DNA of 64,000 nucleotides from Virgibacillus ihumii (GTDB lineage Bacteria > Bacillota > Bacilli > Bacillales > Amphibacillaceae). Under the pieces are notes generated by a model, which was not told the DNA's origin, searched no databases, and saw only the letters and a list, made by a program, of their open reading frames with translations. How positions within the stretch are numbered: position 1 is the first letter of the stretch; the number at the start of each line of letters is the position of its first letter. Both the position numbers and the translations under genes were made by a program. The stretch covers positions 3,100,001 through 3,164,000 of the forward strand of contig NZ_CACVAN010000001.1 of NCBI RefSeq assembly GCF_902726655.1. The letters are read 5' to 3'. Of this stretch, positions 52,774 through 62,667 are shown piece by piece.

Positions 52774-53622
52774 ATGGATGAAGAACTGCATGAGAGTGAG
52801 GATCAACGGATAATTCCGATGACTTCCATTACGAGCAGGTCCGGTGAGGAAGTGGTAAATGACGTATATTTCTATACGGATCAAATTGTGAATATAGCTT
52901 TCATCGGTTTTCCGAAAAGAGGTAACTGGGTCCTTGTTGATGCCGGTCTGCCCAATGCTGCGGCTGAAATCAAGGTGGCGGCAGCAAAACGCTTTGGTGA
53001 AAACAGTAAACCATCTGCAATTATATTGACTCACGGACATTTTGATCATGTCGGCGGACTGATTGACCTCATTAAAGAATGGGACGTCCCGGTATATGCA
53101 CATAAATTGGAACTGCCCTACTTAACAGGTGAAAAAAGTTATCCTGAGCCTGATGCCACAGTTGAGGGCGGGCTTTTGGCCAAGGTTTCGGGAGTGTATC
53201 CGAATGAACCGATCAATGTCGGGGAGGCGATCAAAGCTTTGCCAGACGATAACAGTGTACCAGGATTGGATGGCTGGAAATGGATTCATACACCAGGACA
53301 TTCTCCGGGGCATGTGTCGTTTTACCGGGAAGATGACGCCACATTGATTTCAGGTGATGCGTTCATTACGGTCAGGCAGGATTCCCTTTATAATGTATTG
53401 ATGCAAACCTCAGAAGTAAATGGGCCGCCAAGATACTTGACGACAGATTGGCAGGCAGCAAAAAATTCCGTGGAAAAGCTGGCTCACTTAAAGATCGATA
53501 TAGTGATTCCCGGGCATGGGTACGTGATGGAAGGAGACGAACTTCGAACTGGATTGGATAAACTTGCAGCAGAGTTTGATCAGCTTGCGGTTCCGGATTA
53601 TGGACGTTATGTAGACCATTAA
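52774..53622 (+). CDS. MBL-fold metallo-hydrolase
   Basis: This 282-residue hydrolase carries LTHGHFDHVGG (~86) as the HxHxDH zinc motif, THTPGHSPGHVSFY-type HTPGHSPGH (~172), ISGDAF (~193) and IPGHG (~248). All metal ligands are present. The closest general type is the glyoxalase-II-like hydrolases; the substrate is unknown. AAGGAGG precedes the ATG. It is unrelated in detail to the MBL gene at 7.9 kb. Confidence 0.87.
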   Translation: MDEELHESEDQRIIPMTSITSRSGEEVVNDVYFYTDQIVNIAFIGFPKRGNWVLVDAGLPNAAAEIKVAAAKRFGENSKPSAIILTHGHFDHVGGLIDLIKEWDVPVYAHKLELPYLTGEKSYPEPDATVEGGLLAKVSGVYPNEPINVGEAIKALPDDNSVPGLDGWKWIHTPGHSPGHVSFYREDDATLISGDAFITVRQDSLYNVLMQTSEVNGPPRYLTTDWQAAKNSVEKLAHLKIDIVIPGHGYVMEGDELRTGLDKLAAEFDQLAVPDYGRYVDH

Positions 53623-53700
53623 GACTAGCGGATTTAAGCACAACATTTCATGAAAAAGCAGCACTCGTGCTACAATGATGTGAGAAATGAGGTGTTTTCC

Positions 53701-54426
53701 ATGAAAATAGAAGTTTGGTCCGATTTTGTATGTCCTTTTTGTTATATCGGCAAACGCAGACTGGAAAAGGCATTAAATGATTTCACACATAAAGATGACG
53801 TAAGTATTGAATATAAAAGTTATGAGCTGGATCCGAACGCAAAGATTGACCCTGGTTTAAGTATTCATGAACTGTTAGCTTCAAAATATGGAATGAGCGT
53901 GGAACAAGCAAAGAATTCAAATGAATCGCTCGGACAACAGGCCGCCGAACTGGGTCTAACATATAATTTTGATACAATGCGCCATACGAATACCTTTGAT
54001 GCACACCGGCTTGCCAAGTTTGCCGATGAACAAGGTAAAGGAAAAGAAATGACAGAAAGATTGTTAAAAGCTTATTTCACAGATTCTGAGCTTATCAGCG
54101 ATCATCAGACGCTGATAAAACTGGCTGGAGGGATGGGCTTGGATACTGAAAAAGTCACCGAAATGCTGAAACTTGACGATTATGCCCTTCATGTACGTGC
54201 TGATGAAGAACAGGCTAGACAAATCGGTGTTCAAGGTGTACCTTTTTTTGTATTTAATGAGAAGTATGCTGTTTCCGGCGCACAGCCGCCGGAAGCCTTT
54301 TCGGAAGCTCTCGAAAAGGTATGGCAGGAAGAGCAAGAGCAGCCTGTACTGCAATCACTGAATCCAAAAAAGTCAAAAACGACGTACTGCACGGATGAGG
54401 GCTGTGTCACAGAAGAAGACGAATGA
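53701..54426 (+). CDS. DsbA-family (FrnE-like) oxidoreductase
   Basis: This 241-residue thioredoxin-fold protein begins MKIEVWSDFVCPFCYIGKRRLE with a CPFC redox motif (residues 11-14). It has the cis-proline loop in GVQGVPFFVFN (~178) and a helical insertion typical of FrnE. It lacks a signal peptide, so it works in the cytoplasm. ATG 53701 is preceded by GAGGTG; the longer frame from 53650 lacks a site. A C-terminal extension contains two cysteines (YCTDEGC). Confidence 0.9.
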   Translation: MKIEVWSDFVCPFCYIGKRRLEKALNDFTHKDDVSIEYKSYELDPNAKIDPGLSIHELLASKYGMSVEQAKNSNESLGQQAAELGLTYNFDTMRHTNTFDAHRLAKFADEQGKGKEMTERLLKAYFTDSELISDHQTLIKLAGGMGLDTEKVTEMLKLDDYALHVRADEEQARQIGVQGVPFFVFNEKYAVSGAQPPEAFSEALEKVWQEEQEQPVLQSLNPKKSKTTYCTDEGCVTEEDE

Positions 54427-54457
54427 TGGACGTTAAAAATTAAATCAGCTGTTTAAA

Positions 54458-54489
54458 AAACTAACCCACTTATTTCCGAGGGTTAGTTT
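54458..54489 (+). terminator. Terminator
   Basis: A perfect 10-bp stem (aaactaaccc / gggttagttt) with a 12-base loop and following T residues. Confidence 0.85.
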
Positions 54490-54657
54490 TTTATTGGAAA
54501 ATAATACCCCGCGCTGAACAAAAGCGCAAACCCGCCGTACAATTCAAAAATATGTAATCAAACCTGTCTCAAGAAGGAACGCTTGGGGGACACCGCCCCT
54601 GACCGCTTGATTCTCAAAAAATTTCCATTATCACCAAAACTTTTTCCAGAAGGTATA

Positions 54658-54685
54658 TTGACGGGATTTTTTATTGTGCTATAAT
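54658..54685 (+). promoter_or_regulatory. Promoter of the siderophore ABC operon
   Basis: TTGACG (54658-54663), a 16-base spacer and TATAAT (54680-54685), immediately upstream of the Fur box. Confidence 0.8.
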
Positions 54686-54702
54686 CTACTTTAGAATCTA
54701 AT

Positions 54703-54717
54703 TGATAATGAATATCA
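54703..54717 (+). promoter_or_regulatory. Fur box
   Basis: TGATAATGAATATCA differs from the 7-1-7 Fur consensus by one base and extends into ATTATTAATTA. It covers the expected transcription start. Confidence 0.85.
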
Positions 54718-54779
54718 TTATTAATTAGATTGTTTAGAAGATAATAATCATACTAAACAACATAAGAAGGAATTTTTAT

Positions 54780-55733
54780 ATGAAAATCCGTTACCTGGTA
54801 CTTTCGGTTATCATCTTATCCGTTTGTTCTATTTTTATTGGCGTATCAGATATTGCGCCGTGGGAAATCTTCAGTCTGACAAATGACCAGCTGGAGATAT
54901 TGTTGATCAGCCGTGTTCCGAGGCTGATCAGCATCCTGATTGCAGGAATGAGCATGAGTATTTGTGGATTAATCATGCAGCAGTTGAGCCGCAATAAGTT
55001 TGTTTCGCCAACGACTGCAGGAACACTGGACTCAGCAAGGCTGGGGATACTTGTTGCGTTGATGGTTTTCACTTCAGCGAGTCCATTACAGAAAATGCTC
55101 ATTTCATTTGCATTTGCGTTAATCGGAACATTTGTCTTTATGAAGATCCTTGAAAAGATTAAGTTCAAGGATGCGATTTTCATTCCGCTTGTCGGCTTGA
55201 TGTTTGGGAATATCATTAGTTCCCTTGCCACATTCTTTGCCTATAAAAATGATTTGATTCAAAACATGTCCTCATGGATGCAGGGTGACTTCTCAATGAT
55301 CATGAGTGGTAATTATGAGCTGATGTATGTCAGTATTCCGATCCTGATTGTTGCTTATTTGTTTGCCAATAAATTTACGATTGCGGGGATGGGGGAGGAC
55401 TTTTCCAAAAATCTTGGCTTGAATTATCGGCAGGTCGTCAATATCGGTTTAATCATCGTTGCACTGGTTACTGCTTCCGTTGTCCTGTCTGTTGGGGTTA
55501 TTCCGTTTTTGGGGCTGATAATTCCGAATATCGTAACCATCTATCAGGGCGACCATCTCAAGAAAAGTTTATTACATACAGCATTGCTTGGAGCAGTTTT
55601 TGTGCTTGCCTGTGACATTATCGGCCGGGTAATCATCTATCCGTATGAAATTCCTATCAGCTTGACGGTTGGTGTTATCGGGAGCGGAATCTTTATCTAC
55701 TTGCTGCTGAGGAGAAAGAAATATGGGTTATAA
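54780..55733 (+). CDS. yclN: Siderophore ABC permease (YclN-like)
   Basis: This 317-residue FecCD-family permease has about nine helices. It shows RVPRLISILIAGMSMSICGLIMQQLSRNKFVSPTTAG (two consecutive motifs, ~45-85) and the late VIPFLGLIIPNIV coupling region. It pairs with the next permease as a heterodimer. AGAAGG precedes the ATG. Gene order permease-permease-ATPase-binding protein equals yclNOPQ of Bacillus, which imports petrobactin. Fur control fits. Confidence 0.9.
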   Translation: MKIRYLVLSVIILSVCSIFIGVSDIAPWEIFSLTNDQLEILLISRVPRLISILIAGMSMSICGLIMQQLSRNKFVSPTTAGTLDSARLGILVALMVFTSASPLQKMLISFAFALIGTFVFMKILEKIKFKDAIFIPLVGLMFGNIISSLATFFAYKNDLIQNMSSWMQGDFSMIMSGNYELMYVSIPILIVAYLFANKFTIAGMGEDFSKNLGLNYRQVVNIGLIIVALVTASVVLSVGVIPFLGLIIPNIVTIYQGDHLKKSLLHTALLGAVFVLACDIIGRVIIYPYEIPISLTVGVIGSGIFIYLLLRRKKYGL

Positions 55734-56673
55734 GAAAAAAACAATTATCCTGGCAGTCATCGCAATCCTTATTGGCACTCTGTATATTTGTTATGACCTA
55801 ACCGGAAACATTGGCTACATCCTGCCCCGGCGCATTATGGAAGTGGTTGCAATTATTCTTACCGGATCAGTGATTGCTTTTTCGACAGCGGTATTCATGA
55901 CCATTACGAACAACCGGATTCTGACACCAAGTATTCTCGGTCTTGATTCATTGTATATGCTGATTCAGACGTTTATCATTTTTGCATTCGGCTCCCAGTC
56001 GCTGGTCATGATGAGCAGCAATATCAATTACTTTATTTCTGTTGGGGCAATGGTGTTATTTTCACTTGTTTTGTACCGCTTTTTGTTCAAAGGGGAAGGC
56101 AACAATATTTACTTCCTATTATTAATCGGGATGATTTTAGGCACATTCTTTGGAAGTTTCACTGACTTCATGCAGGTTTTGATTGATCCGAATGAGTTTA
56201 TGGTTGCCAGAGACCGGATGTTTGCAAGTGTTAACAATGTGAATGAAAATCTGGTTTATTTGTCACTCGTGCTGATGGTTCTTGTATTTGCGTACTTCAT
56301 GCGTTTTTACAAGTATCTGGATGTGCTGGCGCTGGGTAAGCATCAGGCGATTAATCTCGGCGTGCCATATGACTTCGTTGTCAAGCGGCTTTTGATAATT
56401 GTTGCGATTATGATTTCGATCGCAACGGCATTAATCGGGCCCATCACGTTTCTCGGGTTGCTTGTCGTAAACGTAGCGTATGAATTTATGAAAACATACC
56501 GCCACTTTTATATCATAATTAGTTCTGCGTTGATCAGTATCATTGCACTCCTGGGCGGACAGTTTATTGTGGAAGAAGTTTTTACGTTCCAGACAACAGT
56601 TAGTGTCATTATTAATTTTGTCGGCGGGGTTTACTTTATTTATCTTTTATTAAAGGAGAATAAATCATGGTAG
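55723..56673 (+). CDS. yclO: Siderophore ABC permease (YclO-like)
   Basis: This 316-residue FecCD-family permease has about nine helices. GSVIAFSTAVFMTITNNRILTPSILGLDSLY is the domain's entry motif, GVPYDFVVKRLL lies near 205, and ALIGPITFLGLLVVNVAYE is the coupling segment (~240). Its start overlaps yclN by 11 bases and its end overlaps the ATPase gene by seven, indicating tight translational coupling. It forms the membrane channel with YclN. Confidence 0.9.
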   Translation: MGYKKKTIILAVIAILIGTLYICYDLTGNIGYILPRRIMEVVAIILTGSVIAFSTAVFMTITNNRILTPSILGLDSLYMLIQTFIIFAFGSQSLVMMSSNINYFISVGAMVLFSLVLYRFLFKGEGNNIYFLLLIGMILGTFFGSFTDFMQVLIDPNEFMVARDRMFASVNNVNENLVYLSLVLMVLVFAYFMRFYKYLDVLALGKHQAINLGVPYDFVVKRLLIIVAIMISIATALIGPITFLGLLVVNVAYEFMKTYRHFYIIISSALISIIALLGGQFIVEEVFTFQTTVSVIINFVGGVYFIYLLLKENKSW

Positions 56674-57425
56674 ATATTAAAGGTGTATTTAAAAAATATA
56701 ACCGAAAAAGCGTCATTGATGATGTCTCGGTGAAGATTGAGAAGGGAACCATCACGTCTTTCATTGGGCCGAATGGTGCCGGTAAGAGTACACTAATTTC
56801 GATGATCAGCAGGCTGATAACGAAGGATGCAGGTACAATTACCATTGATGGTGAGGATATTACCACCGCAAAAAACAATGATCTTGCCAAAAAGATTTCT
56901 ATTCTCAAGCAGTCCAATGCGATCAATTTGCGTCTGACGATTCGAGAACTTGTTTCCTTTGGCCGATTCCCATACTCACAAGGAAGACTGAAAGAGAAAG
57001 ACTGGGAAATGGTTAATCAGGCAATTGAATATATGGAGCTTGAACCAATTCAGGATAAATACTTAGATGAACTCAGTGGCGGCCAGCGTCAGCGCGCGCA
57101 TATTGCAATGGTTATTGCTCAGGATACGGAATATATTCTGCTGGATGAACCGTTGAACAATCTCGATATGCGTCATTCCGTTCAAATTATGAAAACACTT
57201 CGCCGGCTCGTAAATGACTTGGGAAAAACGATTGTAATTGTTATTCATGACATTAATTTTGCCTCATGTTATTCCGATCAGATTGTTGCATTGAAGGATG
57301 GAAAAATCATTAAGCAAGGTCCGACATGTGATGTGATTGATGAATGTGTTTTGAAGGATATTTACGATATGGACATTGATATTAAAAATATAAACAACAA
57401 TAAAATTTGTGTCTATTTTTCATAA
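56667..57425 (+). CDS. yclP: Siderophore ABC ATPase (YclP-like)
   Basis: This 252-residue ATPase has Walker A GPNGAGKST (~34), a Q-loop at ILKQSN, signature LSGGQRQRAHIAM (~135), Walker B YILLDEPLNNLD (~155) and H-loop VIHDIN. This is the FepC-like class that powers ferric-siderophore uptake. It overlaps yclO by seven bases and lies 15 bases before the binding protein gene. Confidence 0.93.
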   Translation: MVDIKGVFKKYNRKSVIDDVSVKIEKGTITSFIGPNGAGKSTLISMISRLITKDAGTITIDGEDITTAKNNDLAKKISILKQSNAINLRLTIRELVSFGRFPYSQGRLKEKDWEMVNQAIEYMELEPIQDKYLDELSGGQRQRAHIAMVIAQDTEYILLDEPLNNLDMRHSVQIMKTLRRLVNDLGKTIVIVIHDINFASCYSDQIVALKDGKIIKQGPTCDVIDECVLKDIYDMDIDIKNINNNKICVYFS

Positions 57426-57440
57426 AAGGAGAGGTTTTTA

Positions 57441-58382
57441 ATGAAAAAGGTTTTATTATTATCTGTTATAGTCTCAATGGTTGTCTTCATGGCTGCTTGT
57501 GGAAGTACCGATGCAAGCGGCGGGGATAAATCAAATGGAAGTGCAGAAACGATTACAGTAAAACATGAACTGGGTGAAACGGAAGTACCGAAAAATCCGG
57601 AAAAAGTAGTTGTGTTTGATTACGGCACACTTGATACGCTTGATAAACTTGGAATTGAAGTGACAGGTGTTCCACATGGAAGTATGCCGGATTACCTGTC
57701 AAAATATGAAGGTGATGATTATGAAAATGTGGGAAGTTTAAAAGAACCGGATTTTGACAAGCTGGCTCAAATTAATCCGGATTTGATTATCATTTCCGGC
57801 AGACAATCTTCTTTGTATGATCAGTTACAGGAGCTTGCACCAACGATTTATTTGGGAGTAGACACCACCCGTTATATGGATTCATTTAAAGAAAACCTGG
57901 CAACAATCGGAAAAATATTTGATAAGCAGGATAAAATTGATCAGGAAATGAAGAAAATTGAAAAATCCATAGCAGATTTAAAGGAGAAAGCATCCAATAT
58001 GGATAAAGAGACACTGATCATTCTGGCTAATGATGATAAAATCAGCGCGTATGGACCGAATTCACGGTTTGGTATGATTCATGATGTATTCGGTGTGCCG
58101 GCAGCTGACGAAGGAATTGAAGTTTCAACGCATGGCATGAACGTTTCATTTGAATATGTAGTCGAACAAAACCCGGATATTCTGTACGTTATTGACCGCG
58201 GAGCAGTTGTCGGCAGTGATTCATCCGCGCAACAATTAGTGGAAAATGAGCTTACCAAGAAAACAAATGCCTATAAAAATGATAATATTGTTTATCTGAA
58301 TCCGGACTACTGGTATCTGTCAGGCGGTGGTTTAGTATCCGTCCAGGAAATGGTGAATGAAATTGCTGCAAGTTTGAAATAA
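57441..58382 (+). CDS. yclQ: Siderophore-binding lipoprotein (YclQ-like)
   Basis: This 313-residue precursor has a lipoprotein signal ending VFMAACGS (lipid on Cys20). The mature part is a class III binding-protein fold: KVVVFDYGTLDTLDKLGIEV, GSLKEPDFDKLAQINPDLIIISGRQS, then a long helix and a C-terminal lobe with YLNPDYWYLSGGG. It should capture a ferric catecholate siderophore at the membrane and pass it to YclNO. AAAGGAGAGG precedes the ATG. Confidence 0.92.
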   Translation: MKKVLLLSVIVSMVVFMAACGSTDASGGDKSNGSAETITVKHELGETEVPKNPEKVVVFDYGTLDTLDKLGIEVTGVPHGSMPDYLSKYEGDDYENVGSLKEPDFDKLAQINPDLIIISGRQSSLYDQLQELAPTIYLGVDTTRYMDSFKENLATIGKIFDKQDKIDQEMKKIEKSIADLKEKASNMDKETLIILANDDKISAYGPNSRFGMIHDVFGVPAADEGIEVSTHGMNVSFEYVVEQNPDILYVIDRGAVVGSDSSAQQLVENELTKKTNAYKNDNIVYLNPDYWYLSGGGLVSVQEMVNEIAASLK

Positions 58383-58399
58383 ATAATAAGTATAGACTC

Positions 58400-58422
58400 G
58401 GGCAATCCATCAGTGGTTGTCC
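58400..58422 (+). terminator. ycl operon terminator
   Basis: Stem gggcaatcca / tggttgtcc with a one-base bulge and a four-base loop is followed by TTTTTG, 17 bases after the operon. Confidence 0.65.
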
Positions 58423-58672
58423 TTTTTGAATGGGAAAAAATATATCAGGAGAACAGCAAAATATATCAAGATTCACATCCCGGAAAACTCCCGTTACGGA
58501 GGGATTTTTACGGCAGAAATTTGGAATGAAATGTAAATGAAATGTAATGATAAGGCTTGAAGCGCGCCGGGACAACCTGGAGGGAGGTTAGACTGTTTTC
58601 AAAGTACTTGCCATCTTACGCTTGAGTATGTTTGAATAAAAGGACAATCACATGAAATGAGGGAATTCTTTG

Positions 58673-59401
58673 ATGAAAAAGTTCATAATGCTTTTCCTGG
58701 CATTGAGTATAGCAGTAGTTTTAGGTGCTTGTGGAGATGATTCTGCTAGTGAAGACAAGCAGGGAGATAAGCAATCAGAAAAGCAATCACAGCAATCAGA
58801 ACAGGCAGCTAAGCAAAATGTGGAAATAACGGATGAGGAAAAAGTTAAAAAAGATAAAGTGGTTTTAAAGGTAAATGATAATAAAGTTAATGGTAAAGAA
58901 TACAATGCAATGTACGCGCAGACGAAGATTATGATGCATCAATACGGTCAAGATGTAAGCAACACCAAGAAGTTAAAACAGCAGACACTTGATATTCTTA
59001 TCCAGCAGGAACTTCTGAAGCAGGATGCGAAGAAAAACGGAATTAACATTTCTGAAGAAAAAGTACAAAAAAGATTCGATAAAACAAAAGCTCAAAATAA
59101 AGACCAATTCTCTAAAATTCTTGACCGCTATCATCTGACAGAAGATGTATATAAAGAGCAGTTGGCATTCGAAATGACACTGCAGAAATATATTGATCAG
59201 GAGCTCTCAGGTACAAAGGTTTCGGACAAAGAAGTAAAAGATCAGTATGAAAAAATTAAGAAACAACAAAAGAACGTTCCAAAATTTGAAAAAATAAAGG
59301 ATCGCTTAAAGAAACAGATGCAAAGTCAAAAAGAGAATCAAAAACTGCAGGCTAAAGTAAAAAGCCTGAAAGATAAAGCTGAAATTAAAGAAATGATTTA
59401 A
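58673..59401 (+). CDS. SurA_N-like lipoprotein
   Basis: This 242-residue precursor has a lipoprotein signal ending VVLGACGDD, a Gln/Ser/Lys-rich linker and a helical SurA N-terminal-like chaperone domain (~70-165; LKVNDNKVNGKEYNAMYAQTK, DILIQQELLKQDAKKNG). It ends in a Lys-rich coiled tail. It lacks a parvulin isomerase domain, so unlike PrsA it is likely a pure chaperone. ATG 58673 is chosen with GAGGG nine bases upstream. Confidence 0.82.
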   Translation: MKKFIMLFLALSIAVVLGACGDDSASEDKQGDKQSEKQSQQSEQAAKQNVEITDEEKVKKDKVVLKVNDNKVNGKEYNAMYAQTKIMMHQYGQDVSNTKKLKQQTLDILIQQELLKQDAKKNGINISEEKVQKRFDKTKAQNKDQFSKILDRYHLTEDVYKEQLAFEMTLQKYIDQELSGTKVSDKEVKDQYEKIKKQQKNVPKFEKIKDRLKKQMQSQKENQKLQAKVKSLKDKAEIKEMI

Positions 59402-59462
59402 GAACATGACAGAGGGCTGCGCTTGCGTTCCAGCGTGAACAACCGTCAGCCCTAATTAAATG

Positions 59463-59499
59463 AATGGCAGCCGCCCTATTGGCTAGGGTGGCTGCCATT
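59463..59499. terminator. Bidirectional terminator
   Basis: A 16-bp stem with one mismatch (aatggcagccgcccta / tagggtggctgccatt) and a five-base loop lies between the chaperone-like gene and hisC. Confidence 0.88.
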
Positions 59500-59501
59500 T
59501 T

Positions 59502-60560
59502 TTACTCCATTTTATCCAGTTGATTCAGCAATTGCTGCATTTGTTCATCTGTTCCTATCGTGATACGAAGGTAATTATTGATTCCTGTTTTTTTAAAGTG
59601 TCTGATTAAAATGTGCTGTTCTTTAAGCTTTGTGTACATTTGCTCAGCTGTATGTTTATAGTGGCTGACAAATACAAAGTTAGCACTTGAAGGCAGTACG
59701 TGGAACCCGCGCTTTTTTAGTTCTTCCGCTGTCCATTCCCTTGTCCGGACAATTTTTTCTATTGTTTTGCGAAAATATTCCGAATCCAAAATGGCCGCTT
59801 CTGCACCGGCTATCGCCAAGCGGTCCAATGTATAAGAGTTGAATGAATCTTTTATCCGGTTCAGTGCCTCAATTAAATCAGGGGAACCCAATGCGAACCC
59901 AATACGTAGTCCAGCAAGTGATCGTGACTTGGACATAGTCTGCACCACGAGTAAGTTATCGTACATATTCACCAAAGAGGCAGCTGATTCACCGGCGAAA
60001 TCCACGTAGGCTTCATCAATGATGACGACCTGGTCCGGATTACTGTCCAAAATATCCCGAATTGCCTCCAATTCAAGGTAAATCCCCGTTGGTGCATTCG
60101 GATTTGGGAAAATAACACCGCCCTCAGACTGGAAAAAACATTCTGCCTGGATGGTAAAGTCCCGGTTTAATGATACTTCTTCATATGGAATGTTAAACAG
60201 CTTTGCATATACCGGATAAAAACTGTAGGAAACAGCTGGAAATCGAATAGTTTCCGAGCTGTTAAAAAACGCCATGAAGGAAAATGCCAGTACTTCATCC
60301 GACCCGTTCCCAACAAACACGTTCCTGCTGTCTAATTTATAATAGCCGCCAATTTTCCGGCGCAGTCCATCAACAGTTGGTGAGGGGTAAAGCTGCAGTT
60401 TTCGATTCAATTCCCGTTGAATTGCCTCAAGTACGGCAGGCGAGGGCGGATAAGGGTTCTCATTTGTATTCAGTTTCAGCAAATCAGGCAGGTCAAGTTG
60501 TTCTCCTGGTACATATGGCTCCGTGCGCCTGACAGTCTCACTCCAGAATTTACTCGTCAT
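59502..60560 (-). CDS. hisC: Histidinol-phosphate aminotransferase HisC
   Basis: This 352-residue class-II aminotransferase uses PLP. It shows [22 protein letters not shown] (~80), [13 protein letters not shown] (~150), DEAYVDFAG (~180) and [17 protein letters not shown] with the PLP lysine (~213). ATG 60560 is used with AAAGGA upstream; it overlaps hisI by 11 bases. It is the last gene of the his operon here. Confidence 0.96.
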   Translation of the reverse strand: MTSKFWSETVRRTEPYVPGEQLDLPDLLKLNTNENPYPPSPAVLEAIQRELNRKLQLYPSPTVDGLRRKIGGYYKLDSRNVFVGNGSDEVLAFSFMAFFNSSETIRFPAVSYSFYPVYAKLFNIPYEEVSLNRDFTIQAECFFQSEGGVIFPNPNAPTGIYLELEAIRDILDSNPDQVVIIDEAYVDFAGESAASLVNMYDNLLVVQTMSKSRSLAGLRIGFALGSPDLIEALNRIKDSFNSYTLDRLAIAGAEAAILDSEYFRKTIEKIVRTREWTAEELKKRGFHVLPSSANFVFVSHYKHTAEQMYTKLKEQHILIRHFKKTGINNYLRITIGTDEQMQQLLNQLDKME

Positions 60561-61191
60561 AGCTATTTTCCTTTGCAATATGGCGGCTGTACAATACCTC
60601 TTTAATATCATCGATTGATACATCGAGCAGTTCCATCAGCACTAACGTGTGGTACGTCAGATCAGCGATTTCCCATTTGATTTCATCTTTATCGTTATTT
60701 TTTGCGCCAATGATTACTTCACTGCTCTCTTCGCCGACTTTTTTAAGTATTTTATCAATTCCCTCAGTAAACAGGTAGTTGGTGTAGGAACCTTCAACTG
60801 GATTTTGTCTCCGTTCCTTGATTTTTCCTGCTACATCATGAACCACGGTGCGGGCAGAGGTCTCATCTGAAAGAAGGGTTTGATAAAAACAGGACGTTTT
60901 GCCCGTATGGCATGCCGGTCCTTTAGGATTGACCTGAACCAGCAATGTATCTGCATCGCAATCATACGAAATGCTGTTAACAAGCTGTTTATTACCGGAC
61001 GTTTCACCTTTATTCCAAAGTTTCTGGCGTTTTCTGCTGAAGAACCAGGTTTCGCCGGTATCGATAGTCTTTTGCAACGACGTTTCGTTCATATAGGCAA
61101 GCGTGAGAACATCACCTGTCCTGGCATCCTGAATGATTGCCGGTATTAGTCCGTTATCGTCAAATGAAAGGTGGTTAAAAGTTTTTTCCAT
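60550..61191 (-). CDS. hisI: Bifunctional PRA-CH / PRA-PH protein HisI(E)
   Basis: This 213-residue fusion has a phosphoribosyl-AMP cyclohydrolase domain with [21 protein letters not shown] (~75-95, zinc and magnesium residues). A pyrophosphohydrolase domain follows with [28 protein letters not shown] (two adjacent metal-binding motifs, ~155-183). It performs steps two and three of histidine synthesis. Its start shares a base with the hisF stop (TAATG). Confidence 0.97.
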   Translation of the reverse strand: MEKTFNHLSFDDNGLIPAIIQDARTGDVLTLAYMNETSLQKTIDTGETWFFSRKRQKLWNKGETSGNKQLVNSISYDCDADTLLVQVNPKGPACHTGKTSCFYQTLLSDETSARTVVHDVAGKIKERRQNPVEGSYTNYLFTEGIDKILKKVGEESSEVIIGAKNNDKDEIKWEIADLTYHTLVLMELLDVSIDDIKEVLYSRHIAKENSYDE

Positions 61192-61955
61192 TATTTTTCC
61201 CTCCTGACCATAATGCCGTTTTCGCTGAGAAATTCCTTCAAATTGGCTATATCAATCTCACCATAATGGAATACGGATGCTGCAAGGGCTGCATCAGCTC
61301 CACCTGAATTCAGTACCTTTGAGAAATGCTCCATCGTACCGGCGCCACCGCTGGCGATAACCGGGATGTTGACGCTATTCGCAATTGCCCTGGTCAGTTC
61401 CAGGTTATAGCCGTTTTTTTCCCCGTCTGTGTCGATGGCATTAATGACGATTTCGCCGGCACCACGTTTTTCTCCATCTATTGCCCATTCAATTGCATCG
61501 ATTTCAGTATTCGTCCTTCCGCCATTTATAAATACTTGCCAATCTTCTTGTTCGGTTGCTTTTGCATCAATGGACAGAACAACACACTGACTGCCGAACT
61601 TCATCGCAGCGTCAGTCAGAATCTGCGGGTTTTTAACTGCTGCACTGTTAATGGATACTTTATCCGCACCGGCCCTTAATGTCCGATGAATATCATCGAC
61701 CGATCGGATTCCACCACCAACTGAAAAGGGGATGGCGATTTCAGCTGCAACATTTTCTACTACATCGAGAAAAATATCGCGTTCTTCATTGGAAGCAGTT
61801 ATATCATAAAAAACAAGTTCATCAGCACCAGCTTGGTTATACTTTTTGGCAAGTTCAACTGGGTCTGCAACGTCCTTAATATTCTTGAATTTACGCCCTT
61901 TAACAACCCTTCCTTTATCGACATCGAGGCAGGGCACGATTCGCTTAGCGAGCAT
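61191..61955 (-). CDS. hisF: Imidazole glycerol phosphate synthase subunit HisF
   Basis: This 254-residue TIM-barrel cyclase begins [20 protein letters not shown], with the catalytic aspartate at residue 11. The second, Asp in [12 protein letters not shown], lies near 130. [12 protein letters not shown] and [11 protein letters not shown] are the phosphate loops. It uses ammonia made by HisH. It overlaps hisA by 11 bases. Confidence 0.97.
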   Translation of the reverse strand: MLAKRIVPCLDVDKGRVVKGRKFKNIKDVADPVELAKKYNQAGADELVFYDITASNEERDIFLDVVENVAAEIAIPFSVGGGIRSVDDIHRTLRAGADKVSINSAAVKNPQILTDAAMKFGSQCVVLSIDAKATEQEDWQVFINGGRTNTEIDAIEWAIDGEKRGAGEIVINAIDTDGEKNGYNLELTRAIANSVNIPVIASGGAGTMEHFSKVLNSGGADAALAASVFHYGEIDIANLKEFLSENGIMVRREK

Positions 61956-62667
61956 TTACATCACCATCCGCTACAGACGTAAAGTCAAGTGTCCCATCAT
62001 AAAGCGCCTTGCCGATAATGGCACCGTACAGATCCATCTCCCGCAACAGGGTGATATCAGCTTCTGTGGTAATCCCACCCGAAGCGATGACATTCATAGA
62101 CGTTGCCGTGTCAATTCTCTGTAGTTCTTTAAAATTGGGTCCTTTCAGCATGCCATCTTTCAGGATATCTGTATACACGATGGTTTGAACACCAATTTCC
62201 TCAAGTTCTTTAACGAGGTCAACCGCCTTAACATCGGTTGTTTCCGTCCAGCCGTCCGTTGCTGCGTATCCATTTCTGGCATCGATGGAGACAGCAATTT
62301 TTGATCCGTACTCAGCTACCGCTTCCTTCAGCAGGGTTTTATCGGTAATCGCAGCAGTACCAAGAATGACGCGGTCAATTCCAGCACGCACATATTCGTG
62401 AATGCGCTCCAGTGACCGGATTCCGCCGCCAACCTGAACAGGAATGGACGTTTCTTCGGCTATTTGTTTAATCGTATCAAGATTGGTGGAATTGCCTGAT
62501 TTGGCGCCATCAAGGTCAACAACATGCAGATAGGCTGCCCTTTTTTGCTGCCAATCCAATGAAGCTTCCACAGGAGAATCGTTATAGACCTTTACCTGAC
62601 TATAGTCCCCCTGTCTCAGGCGGACACATTTTCCATTTTTGATGTCGATTGCCGGAAATATTATCAT
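61945..62667 (-). CDS. hisA: ProFAR isomerase HisA
   Basis: This 240-residue TIM barrel catalyses an Amadori rearrangement. It begins MIIFPAIDIKNGKCVRLRQG with the catalytic aspartate (residue 8). VQVGGGIRSLERI, YTDILKDGMLKGPN with the second aspartate (~130) and ASGGITTEADI follow. It overlaps hisH by four bases and hisF by 11. Confidence 0.97.
   Translation of the reverse strand: MIIFPAIDIKNGKCVRLRQGDYSQVKVYNDSPVEASLDWQQKRAAYLHVVDLDGAKSGNSTNLDTIKQIAEETSIPVQVGGGIRSLERIHEYVRAGIDRVILGTAAITDKTLLKEAVAEYGSKIAVSIDARNGYAATDGWTETTDVKAVDLVKELEEIGVQTIVYTDILKDGMLKGPNFKELQRIDTATSMNVIASGGITTEADITLLREMDLYGAIIGKALYDGTLDFTSVADGDVNAR

Noticed and set aside
54490..54657. Small gene or RNA in the gap before the ycl operon
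   Set aside because: No frame with a ribosome site and no strong structure was seen apart from GC-rich patches near 54580.
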